A stretch of 64,000 nt of DNA from Nigrospora sphaerica (taxonomy: Eukaryota; Ascomycota; Sordariomycetes; Amphisphaeriales; Apiosporaceae). The notes below the pieces were generated by a model. That model made no database searches, had not been told where the DNA came from, and was given only the letters and a program-made list of their open reading frames with translations. This document shows positions 35,160-46,308 of the stretch, in pieces (the stretch's first letter is position 1; each line of letters opens with the position of its first letter). The stretch spans positions 1,364,001 through 1,428,000 of the forward strand of contig JAGVVL010000015.1 of the NCBI GenBank assembly GCA_018287875.1. Reading direction: 5' to 3'. A program made the position numbers and the translations under genes.

Positions 35160-38100
35160 CTAGCTCGCCGACATGAACTGAGCAAAGGCCTGCTGTCCCT
35201 CGGGCGACAGACGGTCCGTGCTGCCCATGATGGCGCCGCCCTTGGCCGCGTTGGCCTGCGCGAGGTACTGACGCACCCACTGTCCCGCATCCTGCACGTC
35301 GGGGAACTCGTCGCGCGCCGGCTTCTTGCACGTGCTCAGGGGCGTGAAGCCCAGCCCGAAGCCGATGTCGTCTACATCCGCCTCCTGAACCACATCGTCG
35401 CCGCCCGCTCCCGCCACGTCCACCACATTGGCCAGGAGCGTCAGCATTGTCTGGCACGTGAAGCCCCAGCCCTTCTTGTACCGCTCCGCGAAAGCCTGGC
35501 TCTCTGCCAGCGTCTTGGCGAACGAGATTACCGCCAGCTTGCGGTCGACCGGCCTGATGAGCTGCGTCGACGTCGGCAAGATGGTTTTCAGGTAGATGGG
35601 CGTGAAGATGTTGGTTTGGATCGCGTCGACTTGCGAGATGAACCAATCCGCACCGAGGCCCGCATCCGTCTTGGCCGAGACCAGGTGGTAGAAGAGCACG
35701 AATCGCCTCCTGTACGGAGAAATCTCTTGCGTCTCGCGGTCCAGCTTTGTCAGCAGAACCTGAAGAATCGTCGTGAAGTATTGCTCCAGCACGTTCCTGG
35801 GGTTCGTCGTTAGCCGTATGCGCCAAAGACATCACAACAGGGAACAAAACTTAGCCAGCTACGTACTTGGGCATGGAGAGAACAACAGCCTCGAGAATAT
35901 CAAAGCCGTTCTGCTCTGTCTTCTTGCCTTGGACCAGGTACTGGAAGATACCCAGGATCGGCTCGACTTGGTTCTGAGCCACGATCAGACTGGCCGCCCT
36001 GGGAATAATGGCGGCCAGCAAACGAGTGTAGCCAGGCACGTTGCCCCGAACCTCCCACGTCGTGAGTTGCAGAAGCGGCGGCAGCAGGGCCTGGTAGTGG
36101 TCGGGGAGTGCTCCCGTGGAGTTAGGCTCCAAGAGGGCTGCGAACAGCTGGAATACGTAAGGGATAAACTCTGGTCCACGGTTAGTTTTCCATTCCATGC
36201 AAAGAAGGTGTGCAGGCACGGCACCCGTCGGTGACGAGATCCTTTAGACATACCGTTGACCTCCTCGGTGAGGATCTTGTGGAGAGGTTCCCACAGCAGC
36301 TGCTCAAACTTGGAGGGCGCGACCGGTGCGCAGTTGCGGACCAAGGCGCCCAGAGCCTCGAAGTGGTAGTAGTAGAAGCGAGGGTTGCTGGGGTTCTCTT
36401 TGATGACGAGTGTGATCTTGATCAGGTGTGCCAACACCATATCCGAGTACGGGAGAACACCATCTTTCATGACGATGAGAACACGCATGATGCAGCGCAT
36501 AAGGAACTCGTTCTCCTGCATCTTCGCGGGCACCTGCTCCTTCTCAACGAGCTGGAAGAGGTGTTCCAACAGGTCTTTGGCGAACTGCTCGATATCCGCG
36601 CGGGTGAAAACGTGACGGCCCGCATCGTCGGTGAGGAACAAAACCCTCTCGACGGCGATGGCGGCATACGTGTAGACGACGTAGTTGGACGAGCCCATGT
36701 TCTGGATGAGCGGCTGGAAAGCGCCGTGCCATTGTTCCTTGGTCAGCTGGCTGCGGAACGTGTACAGGTACTTGATGGCGTCGACCTTGGAGATGGGCTC
36801 GGCGTCCGCGTTGACGAGATCAGCCGCAATGTGCTGCTGGAAGAAATCAACCACGTTGACCAGCGAGTTCACCGTCTTAACACCCTGGCTGGCTGTGACG
36901 GCACCCTTGGCAGCAATGGCCAGGAACAGCGACACAGCCGTGTCTTTGTGCTTCCAATCCGCCTTGCCCTGTTCCAAGTAGTGGTTGATGTATTTGCCCG
37001 CAACCGTTGTCACCAGCTGCTCAAACCTCTCCTGCAGCGTTCTCAGGAAATCGGTCGCGGCCCTCCTGCGGGAATCGGTATCCGAGCCTTCCAGATCGCG
37101 CCGAATGAACTCGATAGGCTCGTCTTCGAACAGCTCAATATCCGTCTCTCTCAAAGCCACATTGGGCAGTACGACCTTCTCCACCACCTGGTTCAAGACA
37201 TTCTCGTCGTTGAAGTTTGGCGAGTGGCGGGCCGTACCCGCTACCGAGGTCAGGAACTTGAGCGCTCTACTGACCAAGCCATCAAACTTCTGTTCGGGGC
37301 CGATAGACGACAGCAGGTTCCAGGCACTAGTGATGAAAACCTGCGTGTACTTGCCGAACTCCTCATCGAACTTGGAGGTGTAGAGCTCCAGCGCCTCGCA
37401 TATGTCGGCTTTGACGTTCTCCAACACGCCGGCCTCCGATTCGTCGTCCGTGGCAAGTAACGGGTTGTCGTAGGTGAGGTATTTGTGGAGGAAACCGGAT
37501 ATCTGCTCAAGGTGCTCCTCGAACTGCGGGGGCATATCCTGGCACGACAGGTCGTAGAAGACCTTGACGAGGAGGCCCAAGGTGTCGAAGTAAGGCCGGA
37601 GGGCCTCCTTGTTGTTCGCGTTGGCGGTAATTTGTCGGTCGGTAGCCTATTGGGAGGCAACGCGGTTAGCACCCAGCCAGCAATGGTATTGCACTGCAGC
37701 GGCATAGGAGGGGTGGCTTACGTCCAACAGGGTAAGGAACGGCGTCGCAAAGGTGTTGAGCACATGGTTGATTTCGACGTACAGGTCGTCGGAGCGGTAC
37801 AGCGGTCGCCAGCGCTGGAAGATGGAGTGCGCGACCTCCAACACACCGTTGTTGATCTTGGCGTTGTCGGGCGAGAGGCGCGAGACCAGGTCTGCCACCA
37901 AGGTGTCCCATCTCTCCCAGAAGTCCGAGTCGGCAATCAAGCTGATAGCTTCACCCAGCTGAGTCTGGATGGTCGGGGGGCAGGCGATCATGAGGCCGAT
38001 CAGCTCCTGCTTGATGGTGACGACCTCATCCTCGGGCAGCAAGTACTTGCCGTTGCTGTCGACATAGCTGAAGCGGATGAAGTTCTTGAAGTACAAAGCG

Positions 38101-38392
38101 GCAGCGAGACGCGTCTTGAGCGGTAATGAGGCTTCGTGGACGATTTGGAGGAGCTGCAATGAGAACCGAGGCTTCTTTTGCTCTTCCTTGAGAGTCCTCT
38201 CGGCTGCGCGGCGGGGAATTCGGGTCAGCACGAATCTTTCACTCTCGACATCGCGAGCATCCCGACTAGGCACCCGTGGCGGGGCAACCCGGGATGCGGG
38301 ATGGGTTTGTTTTGTTTACCTTTCTTCTGATGGCTCGGGTCCAATGTGGCGTCCAGGAGCTGGACAAGCTGGGCAAGGTCACTGCTCGCCAT
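35160..38392 (-). CDS. CSE1: Exportin Cse1/CAS, importin-alpha re-exporter
   Basis: Five exons give 962 aa, almost the yeast Cse1 length: 38392-38320, 38203-37722, 37646-36254, 36170-35867 and 35796-35160. Introns are 116, 75, 83 and 70 nt, all GT..AG. The joins restore SHQKK-AERTLKEEQKKP, LTLLD-ATDRQITANANN, LTEEVN-EFIPYVFQL and VLSMP-KNVLEQYF. The start MASSDLAQLVQLLDATLDP is the family start. The importin-beta N-terminal (RanGTP-binding) region covers about residues 20-100 (LPLKTRLAAALYFKNFI). HEAT repeats follow (SNYVVYTYAAIAVERVL, FYYYHFEALGALVRN) and the Cse1 C-terminal domain occupies about the last 300 residues. Cse1 with Ran-GTP returns importin-alpha from nucleus to cytoplasm. The 416-aa frame on the opposite strand (36210-37460) is a shadow. 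Confidence 0.97.
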
Positions 38393-41300
38393 GATTGCTG
38401 CTCTGCTTGCGGAATCCAAGATAGCTGGCAATAAGGGAGGGTGTTGCTGGCAATTTCTGCGGCTGCAAGAATTTGAACCGGATTGGATCACGGAGGGTTG
38501 GAGGTGGAAAACAAAGGCTTATGACGGAAGCTAGCCTAGTGGTGGAGGGGGAGAGGCTGCCTGGCTGGTCGTACCTAAAGAGGAGAGCTGGAGAGATCCA
38601 GGCTTCTAGCAGCCCTACTGGGGATTGGCTGACGAAGCTCGGGATTGGGCTGGTCCAGGAGGCCCTGGCCTGAAGACGAAGCTCCAGGGCAGCATCGAGG
38701 GCTAACTGCACTTGGTGGTTGACTGATGGAGTGATTTGATCACCGCTGCAGCTCCGAATACTGGAGACGGCCCGTTTCCGCTTTTTTAGGTCACTACTTA
38801 ACCGACTGCCTGCTAACGTCTGCCGCAGCCGAACGATGCCTATGGCAACATCATGTTATAGGTAGCACATCTTTGAGGTCATGTACTACATGTGGTTTGC
38901 CTACTTCTTAGGTAACACAGGTACCCAAGGTACCATTCCTGTCCTGAAGGCGTTGCTGGGCAAACAGTACCTGTCTGAGGTCGCCCGCGAGGCTGTAACC
39001 GTTTTCCGGAACCCCCGCCGTCAAAAAGGCTCTTGATTCGGCGCTTCCCAGAGCAAGCAGCAACAATCGTTAGCTTCAATAGCACAAGAAGGTATCTCCG
39101 TTTCGTCTCTGACTTGAGTACTCTATATAAAGATGTACTTAATGATTTAGTAGGCGCAGTACCTACATCATGCAGCGGCCAACTCGGGCTTCGGCGTCCC
39201 GTACGCTCAAGCCCACCCAACCTCTTTGCTGGTCTTGGTAGGCAATCTACAGATCAGCAAAGACAGTTTATTTATATCTCCGTCCGGATACCTGCACCGG
39301 GCGGTTTCCGGTCCGAGTTGCTCGCACGAAGCGGGTGCTCGGAAAACCATCCGTCACGGGATGGATGGAAAGGATGTGTCCTGACATCCAACGTCCCCGC
39401 CAGCAACTCAACCTTCCACTCTCTGTGGTGGGGTAATTTTCAGGTACGATAAAGTCTGCCCGGAGCACGACAGCTGCATGCGGGAGGGAAAGGCTTGAGT
39501 GGATGGCAATACTGGATAGGTTGTCCCTCCAGAGCATCCAATCCGTTCCTTATCCGCCCTTCGTTTGGCGGTTTCCATGCATCCATGTACATCATCCTTC
39601 CTTCCCTGTCGCCCGCTGCATAACTGCAGCGTACCTACTTATCTACTATGTACGAGACAATTTTGTCTAGCTTGCCCCCTGTTTATGCAGCGCGGCTATG
39701 GCTTGGCAATGCCGTCGACACATGACAACGGAGGGCAGAACTAACCTTTCGTCCCAGCTTAGAGGCTGGCTGCTACATAGACTTTTGCTTGGATCTCCTT
39801 GCCTTCGTCCGATCCCTTCACACAAAAATGCGTTGCCAGGGCTAGGCGGGGGTACCACGGATCAGCGGGCGTCTTGTTTCCCAACGTCTTCAACAGGCAA
39901 GGGATGGTCAGCGCCCTTGCCCCGTTGGGTGGCTGTGATGGAGAGCGAGTTCGAGCGGCCTAGTCCGTACAGGCAGAACGGGAGGGTGACCACGAGCCTG
40001 CGGAGTCCGGATGCAGGGTCCCACTGACATGGATGATTGGATGGTGCGTCACAAAAGGTTGAAAATGGCACAGATGGACAGAAACGCCGGCACACACCCA
40101 CGCGCCCTCAGCTCGGCGCCAGAGGTCCAGCTCCGGGCTGGGTTAGGTAGAATCCTAGGTGTGAGGAGGAGGCCGTACGTGAGGGATACGAATGGCGATA
40201 CAGACAAACCCCCCTCTACGGGTACCTCTCGGTAGGCCTGTCGAGACCGAAATGGATGTGTGGGGTTAGGTACTGTCCCAGGGCCCCTAGGGACTGCATT
40301 AGCGGGAATAAAGATGTTGCGACGCGGGCGGGCAGTCCGGCAGCACGGGATACGTGAGTCTGATAGGCTCCGTCATCCTGCTGTCGGGCTTGATTGCCTT
40401 GCTTGTCCTGCCCATCCTCATTGATTGCATCAGGCCGGCTGGGCTGGCTGACTGATCTTGCTTGTCCCTTGTCTTGGGTGGCATTTTTTGCGACGCGCAT
40501 CCGGAGCACCCATCCATTCCCTCCCATCCACAGCTGCTGTACCGCCCCCCTCCAACGACACCCTCCCGAGCTCCAACGTCTGACGACGACGACGGCAACC
40601 TCCCATGTGTGTGTACAAGTGCGCCGACCCGACAGCATTCCCCCGCTCCATCGAAGGCCGCAAGGCGCCGTGACCTCTCCGCGCTACACCACATCCCCCC
40701 CCCACCCTTGTGTCTGCTGTCCACATCGCGGGTCGAAAGGGTGGGTGTACGAGGCCTCCGCGGAAGTTGGAGCCAGGCAGGCAGGCAGGCGAAAGGGACC
40801 GAACACCTGCCGGCCCGACTGGTCAAGCGCTCCCACGGCGAGAGCCAAGACAGAGAGCGCGCGCGCCCGCGTGGGAGAGGCGGTTTGAGACTAGCCATCG
40901 TCCCTCTCCCGCCTGTCTTGGTGGCCTCATGCACTCCGGCTCGCTGCACCTGAGGGAGGCTTGATGCCCTGCGGCTGTTGTCTGTAGCCTATGACTCTCC
41001 CCCCACCCTTATGCAAGTAGTAGTTTGCCTGTAAGTGGAAGTTTCCTTCCCGAGATCCCAGACCCTCCCCTCCAATACCAACGCCTTCCGCTGCTGTGTT
41101 TCTGGGCTCGGCCGTGTGTGTCTCTCTCCCGGCGGCCCATGCTCCAGGTACATACGTACATCTGGTGTACGCGGGTCCCGGAGCTTCAGCGGCCTGTCAC
41201 CGGTTCTGAATCAAAACATGCAGGGCCTCCAACAGCTGCATACGACTCTGCCTTGGACCTGGAACATTGTTCTTGGCCAGAGAGCACATTCTACTCGTAT

Positions 41301-41436
41301 CATTCCCTCGAAAACCTCTCCCCTTTGTCCCCCAGCTTCGTACACGGCTCCGGCCCCTCAAAAGCAGCACGCGCCCCGAATGCCTTTGACGGTCCTGTCA
41401 TGACGCATCCTGCCGCTGTTCTAACCACCTACTGAC
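38393..41436. other. Divergent promoter region of CSE1 and TSC2
   Basis: About 3 kb between divergent starts. No recognised gene; frames are short and overlap. 38.85-39.2 kb is AT-richer, with a TATATAAA-like run near 39123-39130. 40.5-41.4 kb is C/T-rich, compatible with the TSC2 leader. The CSE1 leader is immediately right of 38392. Confidence 0.65.
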
Positions 41437-44400
41437 ATGCTGCGACGCTTAGTGTCCCTGGGCCAGGAGGCCGACGAAGGGCAGCCGAACGTCGCCAGCA
41501 TGGCACCCTCTCCCGGAGATGAAGCCCAGTCCTCGCAAGACTCCAAGACCAACACGGGCACTTTGGCCAGCGTCTTTAAGGGCCTCGCTGGTGCTGCCAG
41601 ACTGACCAAATCGGGGCCCGCACCCCCCACTAACACCGGCTCTTTCGCGAGAGCCCAGCTGACCGAGGCTTTGGCCGAGGCACCTATGGCGTACGGTATG
41701 CCCCAACCGCACGCTGAAGCTTGCGAGCAGCTCAAGAAGGGAACCCCGTCGGAACGAGTCGCGGCTGCGGAAAAGCTGCGCCACATCGTTTTGGATTATC
41801 CTCTGAACCCTGTAAGTCCTATGCTCCGACACAACTACCAGCCTGGGCCCAGCAGCCGATCAGGTCTGACGAAAGATCAGGTGCTGGACATCTGGTACGC
41901 GGCCAAAGACCTCATCGAACCCAACAACCCCAAAGACACCAGGCAAGTTGGCTGGCAACTCCTCACGGCTTGTCTCAAGCACACTGGTGCTTCCGACCTC
42001 GAGCGCAAAGAGTACTTCCAGACCATTACGGCCCCCGCGAACCCCGAAGATTTCCATCTGCAGCTTGCCGCACTTGCGGATCTGTCGCAAAATGGCCGCG
42101 TCCTGGCGGGGTTTGATTATGATATATTCCCACTGCTCACCAGCTGGCTCATGGCCAAATTTGAGTCCGTCCGCGTTGCCCGGCGTCGACACACGCGCAG
42201 CAGGGGAAAAGCCACCGCCACTGGGGAAGAAAAGGACTTTGCCGGCATCTTTTCTCTCATGTCCGGCCTCATAAAATTCAACTTTGGTGTCATCGACGAC
42301 CAGGCCGCAGGAGCGCTGCTAGATGCTCTAATCGACATCTGTATGAGCACCAGCAACACGGAAGACTTGCAAGCATGCATAGGCATCATGGACAGCGTGG
42401 TGACGTTTGGGAATATCCCAGACGACAAACTCAAGGATCTGGTGCAAATCCTCTGCTCCATCCACAGCATGGTACCCACTTTGCAAAAAGTGGCGTGGCA
42501 TACGTTGAGCATGCTGTGCAGATCGCACAACGGGCAAGCGACGGTGCGCATTCTGCTCGGCGTCCTGAGCGGCCTTCCAGTGGACCAGGACCAGCTACCG
42601 GCAGAGAAGCAGAAGAACGTAAAGAGGGACATCAGGGGCTCTCTTTCTGTTCTCAACAAGCTGGTCTCCAAAAGCAGCGAGAAGGGCTACCCGGCGATTC
42701 CGTACCATCTGCTTGTCGACGGGCTATCCAATGTTCTCAAGGTGACTGCGGCATGGAAGGTACAGCTCGACATACTCCGCCTCACCAACACCCTCCTGGG
42801 CAGCCCCGGGGACCATGTGCATTCCATGCTCGCCGACGAGGACTGGGCATCACTCCTCGACATTGCAGCGGCTTGTGCTGAAGGCGCCACCAAATCAGTT
42901 CCCCCCGCCGCTGATGGCTCCGACCCAAGTGAGAGCGCTATCGTACGCGGAGAGATAGAAAAGCTTATCGGCCGACTCGAGCAACTGGTGATAGAACAAC
43001 CCGGGACCCTTTTACAACGTCAGGACTGCATCATCTTCTTCACCAAGATCCACAGGCTCTTGCCCGATTCTGCCGCTATCCTCGTGCTCAACTATTTCAA
43101 GGAGTTCCGATGCTGCTTTCCCTCGGACATTCAGTGGGAGGAGAACCTGAAGCTCGTCCTCCAGGTCATCTTTACCAATCGAAGTCGGTCGACAGAGCTT
43201 CGAGTTCTCGCAGTCAATGCGGTCACTGAGGTTTATGAGATGGTTGAGCTGGTCCACGACAAGCTTGATGAGGATTTCGTCCCCAGCCTGGTTCGTAGCC
43301 TACTCGCCGACGTCGCCGGGGAGACCGATATCGAGGTGTTGCAGGAGATCGTCTTGTTTACCACAAGCATTGCTAGCAATGCCGGATATCCTCTTTTTTC
43401 TTACATTGTGGATGCTTTACACGGAATCCTGGCCGAAGGCGCCCAGCACGAAACGCCTGTAACACCAACGACCCCCGAGCAGGCCAGGACATCAGCAAGC
43501 CAAACTCCGTCCAACGTGGCAGTGCGCGGTTTCATTGGCATGTTCCTACGGGCCATGGACATCGATGTCATGAAAACGAAGCGGTTGTTCCACCTGCTCG
43601 TGTCTGTGGCCAAGTCCAATTCCAGCGCGGTGGACGCTCGCCTCAGTGTGATGAAGGTGCTCTTCCGTCTGCGAGCTGACTGGGCTAACCGCGTCTTCGT
43701 CACCACGCACACCGAGACCGCCTATCTTGCCACATCGCTGTATCGCACTGAGGCTTCGCTGGCCCGAAAGTGGGCCGAAGATGCTACGCATTCTGCCAGA
43801 CTGTCGAGGGGAGACCTTGGTGCACTTGGCCGTACATCACGTGGCATCTCGCTCGGTCAAGGCCAGACGCCGGATAGAACCTTCTCCCTTCCCTCCATTC
43901 GCTCTGGCAATAGTGTCAAAGCACCCGGGCCTCGCTACCAGCCCCTTTGGTTTGCTACTGACCAGGGAGCCCTCCCCGAAGCCGTGTCACAGTCGGCGAG
44001 CCCCGTCCTTTACTCGCATCGCCTCCGAGACGAGCCTGAGGAAGCAACAACGCCTGCCGAGGCCGTTTTGCCTATAAGCGAATGGCTGGATGCCATCCTT
44101 ACTCAGCTACAGCAAGGCTGCGACTGGGAGGTTTACAGCTTCATCCTTGTCCACCTGCCGTCCCAGCTGAGCAATCATGGCATCTTTCGGGGGGCCATTC
44201 CCCAGATTCAAGAGCTGAGGAAGGTCCTGTGCGAGCAAATCCGGACAAACAGTTTCCAGGACCCCCCGGCCGCCACCGGCCTGCGTCGTTCCGACGTCAT
44301 CATATGCCTCTTCCACTCTCTGACCATGATCATGAGTTACCACAAGCACTTTTCAAAGGCGGAGGAAGACGAGATGGTGAGTACCTTTGTGCGCGGCATC

Positions 44401-46308
44401 GGGTCGTGGGATCGTAGTACCAAATGCTGCCTCCATGCGCTCTCGATATGCTGCTACGAGCTGCCCATGTCTACGAGCAAGGCACTGGTCACTGTCTTGC
44501 AGAAAATGTCGCAGATTGTCACACAGTCCTCGAATGCCATCCATATCCTCGAATTTCTGGCCTGTCTGGCTCGACTCCCGTCTCTGTACTCCAATTTCAG
44601 ACAGGACGAGTACCGCATCGTCTTCGGCATCTGCTTTCGCTACCTGCAGTACGTGCGGGAAAAGAAATCGGCCAACCGGATGAGCGTGGCCAGTGACCCC
44701 AACGCCCATGGGCCCCCCGTGTGGAGCGCTGCGGATGGGCAGGCTCACCCCAGCGCGTCGGACGACCTGCCCCAATACGTGTACGCGCTGGCCTACCACG
44801 TCATCACCTTCTGGTTCCTTGCTCTCAAACTGCCCGACCGCGCCAAGGAGGCGAGCTTCATCGCGGCGGCTCTCTTCACAGACCACGACGGGAACCAGGT
44901 CTCAGAGGAACAGGCACAGATTACCATCGACTTCATGCAGCGCGTGGCCTACGCCGACGTGGACGAGTCGGCAGCGGACCCCCTCTTCACGGCTGAGCGG
45001 TTCGGCGAAATTCTGAAGAGACGCTGGCTCATTGGCAACAGCATTGTGACTATCGAGCAGGCCACTTCGGCTGGCTGGGCGCAGATCACGAAGCGTCAGC
45101 CGTCGGGCACCTCGTCGTTCATGATCAGCGAGTCGTTTAGACCACTCCCTGCCCACCAGGAGAGAACCAACAACGACGTCAAAGGAGACGGCAGTTTGAC
45201 ACAGGGCAACACTGTCTTGCCCAGCCATTTGCTGGTCCACCTCATGTCGTCACTCCCACAGGGCAATGACCAGTCGAGGCCGATCCCGCTGCCGCAAGAG
45301 GAAACAGTGGATCGAGCGATCCGCATGTTTGATCACAACCCTACAGTGGATGGCCACAAAGTCGGTGTCATCTACATTGGTGAGGGACAAACGCAAGAGG
45401 CCGAGATACTGGCCAACGTCTCGGGGAGCAGTGAATACGTCGAGTTCTTGAACGGCCTGGGCACCCTGACGCGCCTCAAGGGCTCGACGACGAACATGCA
45501 GGGTCTGGACCGACAATACGACACGGATGGTCAATACACGTTCTGCTGGCGTGACCGTGTCACCGAGCTCATCTTCCATGTCACGACGCAGATGCCGACC
45601 AACCTGGAGCATGACCCGCAGTGCACAATGAAGAAGCGACACATCGGAAACGACTTTGTTAACATAATCTTCAACGACTCGGGCTTGCCCTTCCGGTTCG
45701 ACACCTTTCCGTCCGAGTTCAACTACGTCAACATCGTGATTGCGCCCGAATCGCGGGCCTCGTTCGTCGCGACGCGGCAACGCACGCCGATCGACGAAAA
45801 GGAGTCGTTCTACAAGGTCCAGGTTCTAAGCAAGCTCGGCTTCCCCGAAATTTCGCCGGCCGCCGACATGAAAATTGTGAGCTTGAAGGCGCTTCCCGAC
45901 TTCATCCGGCTGGTGGCTCTCAACGCCTCGGTCTTCTCGCTCGTCTGGGCGAATCGCGAAGGCGGCGAGTACATCTCGCCCTGGCGCAACCGCCTCCGCG
46001 AAATCAACCGTCTCCGAGACAAATATGGCATGCTTAAGAACGGGCTGGGGCCATCGCCCCCTGGCACGTCACTCGGGACCGCAGTGACAGCCAACGCGGC
46101 TCTCCAGCTGGACCCGAACAAGGGAGTTCGGGACAGCTTCAGCAGCCTGCGCCGGTCGTCGGTCGCCACCTTCTTCTCGGGCACCAGCGAGCAGAACTCG
46201 CATTCCCACCGGTCGTCGATGCTCTCGACGACGCCCACTGAGAACACTGAAGTCCACAATGGCACCGACTCCCTGGTCGAGGCTGTGGACTTTTCAAAAT
46301 GGGGCTAA
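41437..46308 (+). CDS. TSC2: Tuberin (TSC2) homologue, Rheb GTPase-activating protein
   Basis: The frame is open throughout, but a strong intron is present: donor CCT|GTAAGT at 41812, branch GTCTGACG and acceptor AGATCAG at 41880. It is 69 nt, between codons. Spliced exons 41437-41811 and 41881-46308 give 1600 aa; retention gives 1623 aa. The splice joins YPLNP to VLDIWYAAKDLI. N-terminal HEAT-like helices (tuberin domain) span roughly residues 90-480, and a middle tuberin region includes STKCCLHALSICCYELP. The Rap/Ran-GAP domain is at about 1270-1480 (VGVIYIGEGQTQEAEIL, then KKRHIGNDFVNIIFNDSG). N1382 aligns with the catalytic asparagine thumb of human TSC2 (N1643), and N1390 with the disease-associated N1651. 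With TSC1 it would keep Rheb GDP-bound and TORC1 low. The Ser-rich C-tail is typical. Confidence 0.95.
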   Translation: MLRRLVSLGQEADEGQPNVASMAPSPGDEAQSSQDSKTNTGTLASVFKGLAGAARLTKSGPAPPTNTGSFARAQLTEALAEAPMAYGMPQPHAEACEQLKKGTPSERVAAAEKLRHIVLDYPLNPVSPMLRHNYQPGPSSRSGLTKDQVLDIWYAAKDLIEPNNPKDTRQVGWQLLTACLKHTGASDLERKEYFQTITAPANPEDFHLQLAALADLSQNGRVLAGFDYDIFPLLTSWLMAKFESVRVARRRHTRSRGKATATGEEKDFAGIFSLMSGLIKFNFGVIDDQAAGALLDALIDICMSTSNTEDLQACIGIMDSVVTFGNIPDDKLKDLVQILCSIHSMVPTLQKVAWHTLSMLCRSHNGQATVRILLGVLSGLPVDQDQLPAEKQKNVKRDIRGSLSVLNKLVSKSSEKGYPAIPYHLLVDGLSNVLKVTAAWKVQLDILRLTNTLLGSPGDHVHSMLADEDWASLLDIAAACAEGATKSVPPAADGSDPSESAIVRGEIEKLIGRLEQLVIEQPGTLLQRQDCIIFFTKIHRLLPDSAAILVLNYFKEFRCCFPSDIQWEENLKLVLQVIFTNRSRSTELRVLAVNAVTEVYEMVELVHDKLDEDFVPSLVRSLLADVAGETDIEVLQEIVLFTTSIASNAGYPLFSYIVDALHGILAEGAQHETPVTPTTPEQARTSASQTPSNVAVRGFIGMFLRAMDIDVMKTKRLFHLLVSVAKSNSSAVDARLSVMKVLFRLRADWANRVFVTTHTETAYLATSLYRTEASLARKWAEDATHSARLSRGDLGALGRTSRGISLGQGQTPDRTFSLPSIRSGNSVKAPGPRYQPLWFATDQGALPEAVSQSASPVLYSHRLRDEPEEATTPAEAVLPISEWLDAILTQLQQGCDWEVYSFILVHLPSQLSNHGIFRGAIPQIQELRKVLCEQIRTNSFQDPPAATGLRRSDVIICLFHSLTMIMSYHKHFSKAEEDEMVSTFVRGIGSWDRSTKCCLHALSICCYELPMSTSKALVTVLQKMSQIVTQSSNAIHILEFLACLARLPSLYSNFRQDEYRIVFGICFRYLQYVREKKSANRMSVASDPNAHGPPVWSAADGQAHPSASDDLPQYVYALAYHVITFWFLALKLPDRAKEASFIAAALFTDHDGNQVSEEQAQITIDFMQRVAYADVDESAADPLFTAERFGEILKRRWLIGNSIVTIEQATSAGWAQITKRQPSGTSSFMISESFRPLPAHQERTNNDVKGDGSLTQGNTVLPSHLLVHLMSSLPQGNDQSRPIPLPQEETVDRAIRMFDHNPTVDGHKVGVIYIGEGQTQEAEILANVSGSSEYVEFLNGLGTLTRLKGSTTNMQGLDRQYDTDGQYTFCWRDRVTELIFHVTTQMPTNLEHDPQCTMKKRHIGNDFVNIIFNDSGLPFRFDTFPSEFNYVNIVIAPESRASFVATRQRTPIDEKESFYKVQVLSKLGFPEISPAADMKIVSLKALPDFIRLVALNASVFSLVWANREGGEYISPWRNRLREINRLRDKYGMLKNGLGPSPPGTSLGTAVTANAALQLDPNKGVRDSFSSLRRSSVATFFSGTSEQNSHSHRSSMLSTTPTENTEVHNGTDSLVEAVDFSKWG

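Noticed and set aside
36210..37460. 416-aa plus-strand open frame
   Set aside because: Antisense to exon 3 of CSE1; an effect of codon bias.
44371..44430. Possible second TSC2 intron starting at GTGAGT (44374)
   Set aside because: The sequence VSTFVRGIGSWDRSTKCC is family-conserved coding sequence, so the donor-like motif is not used.
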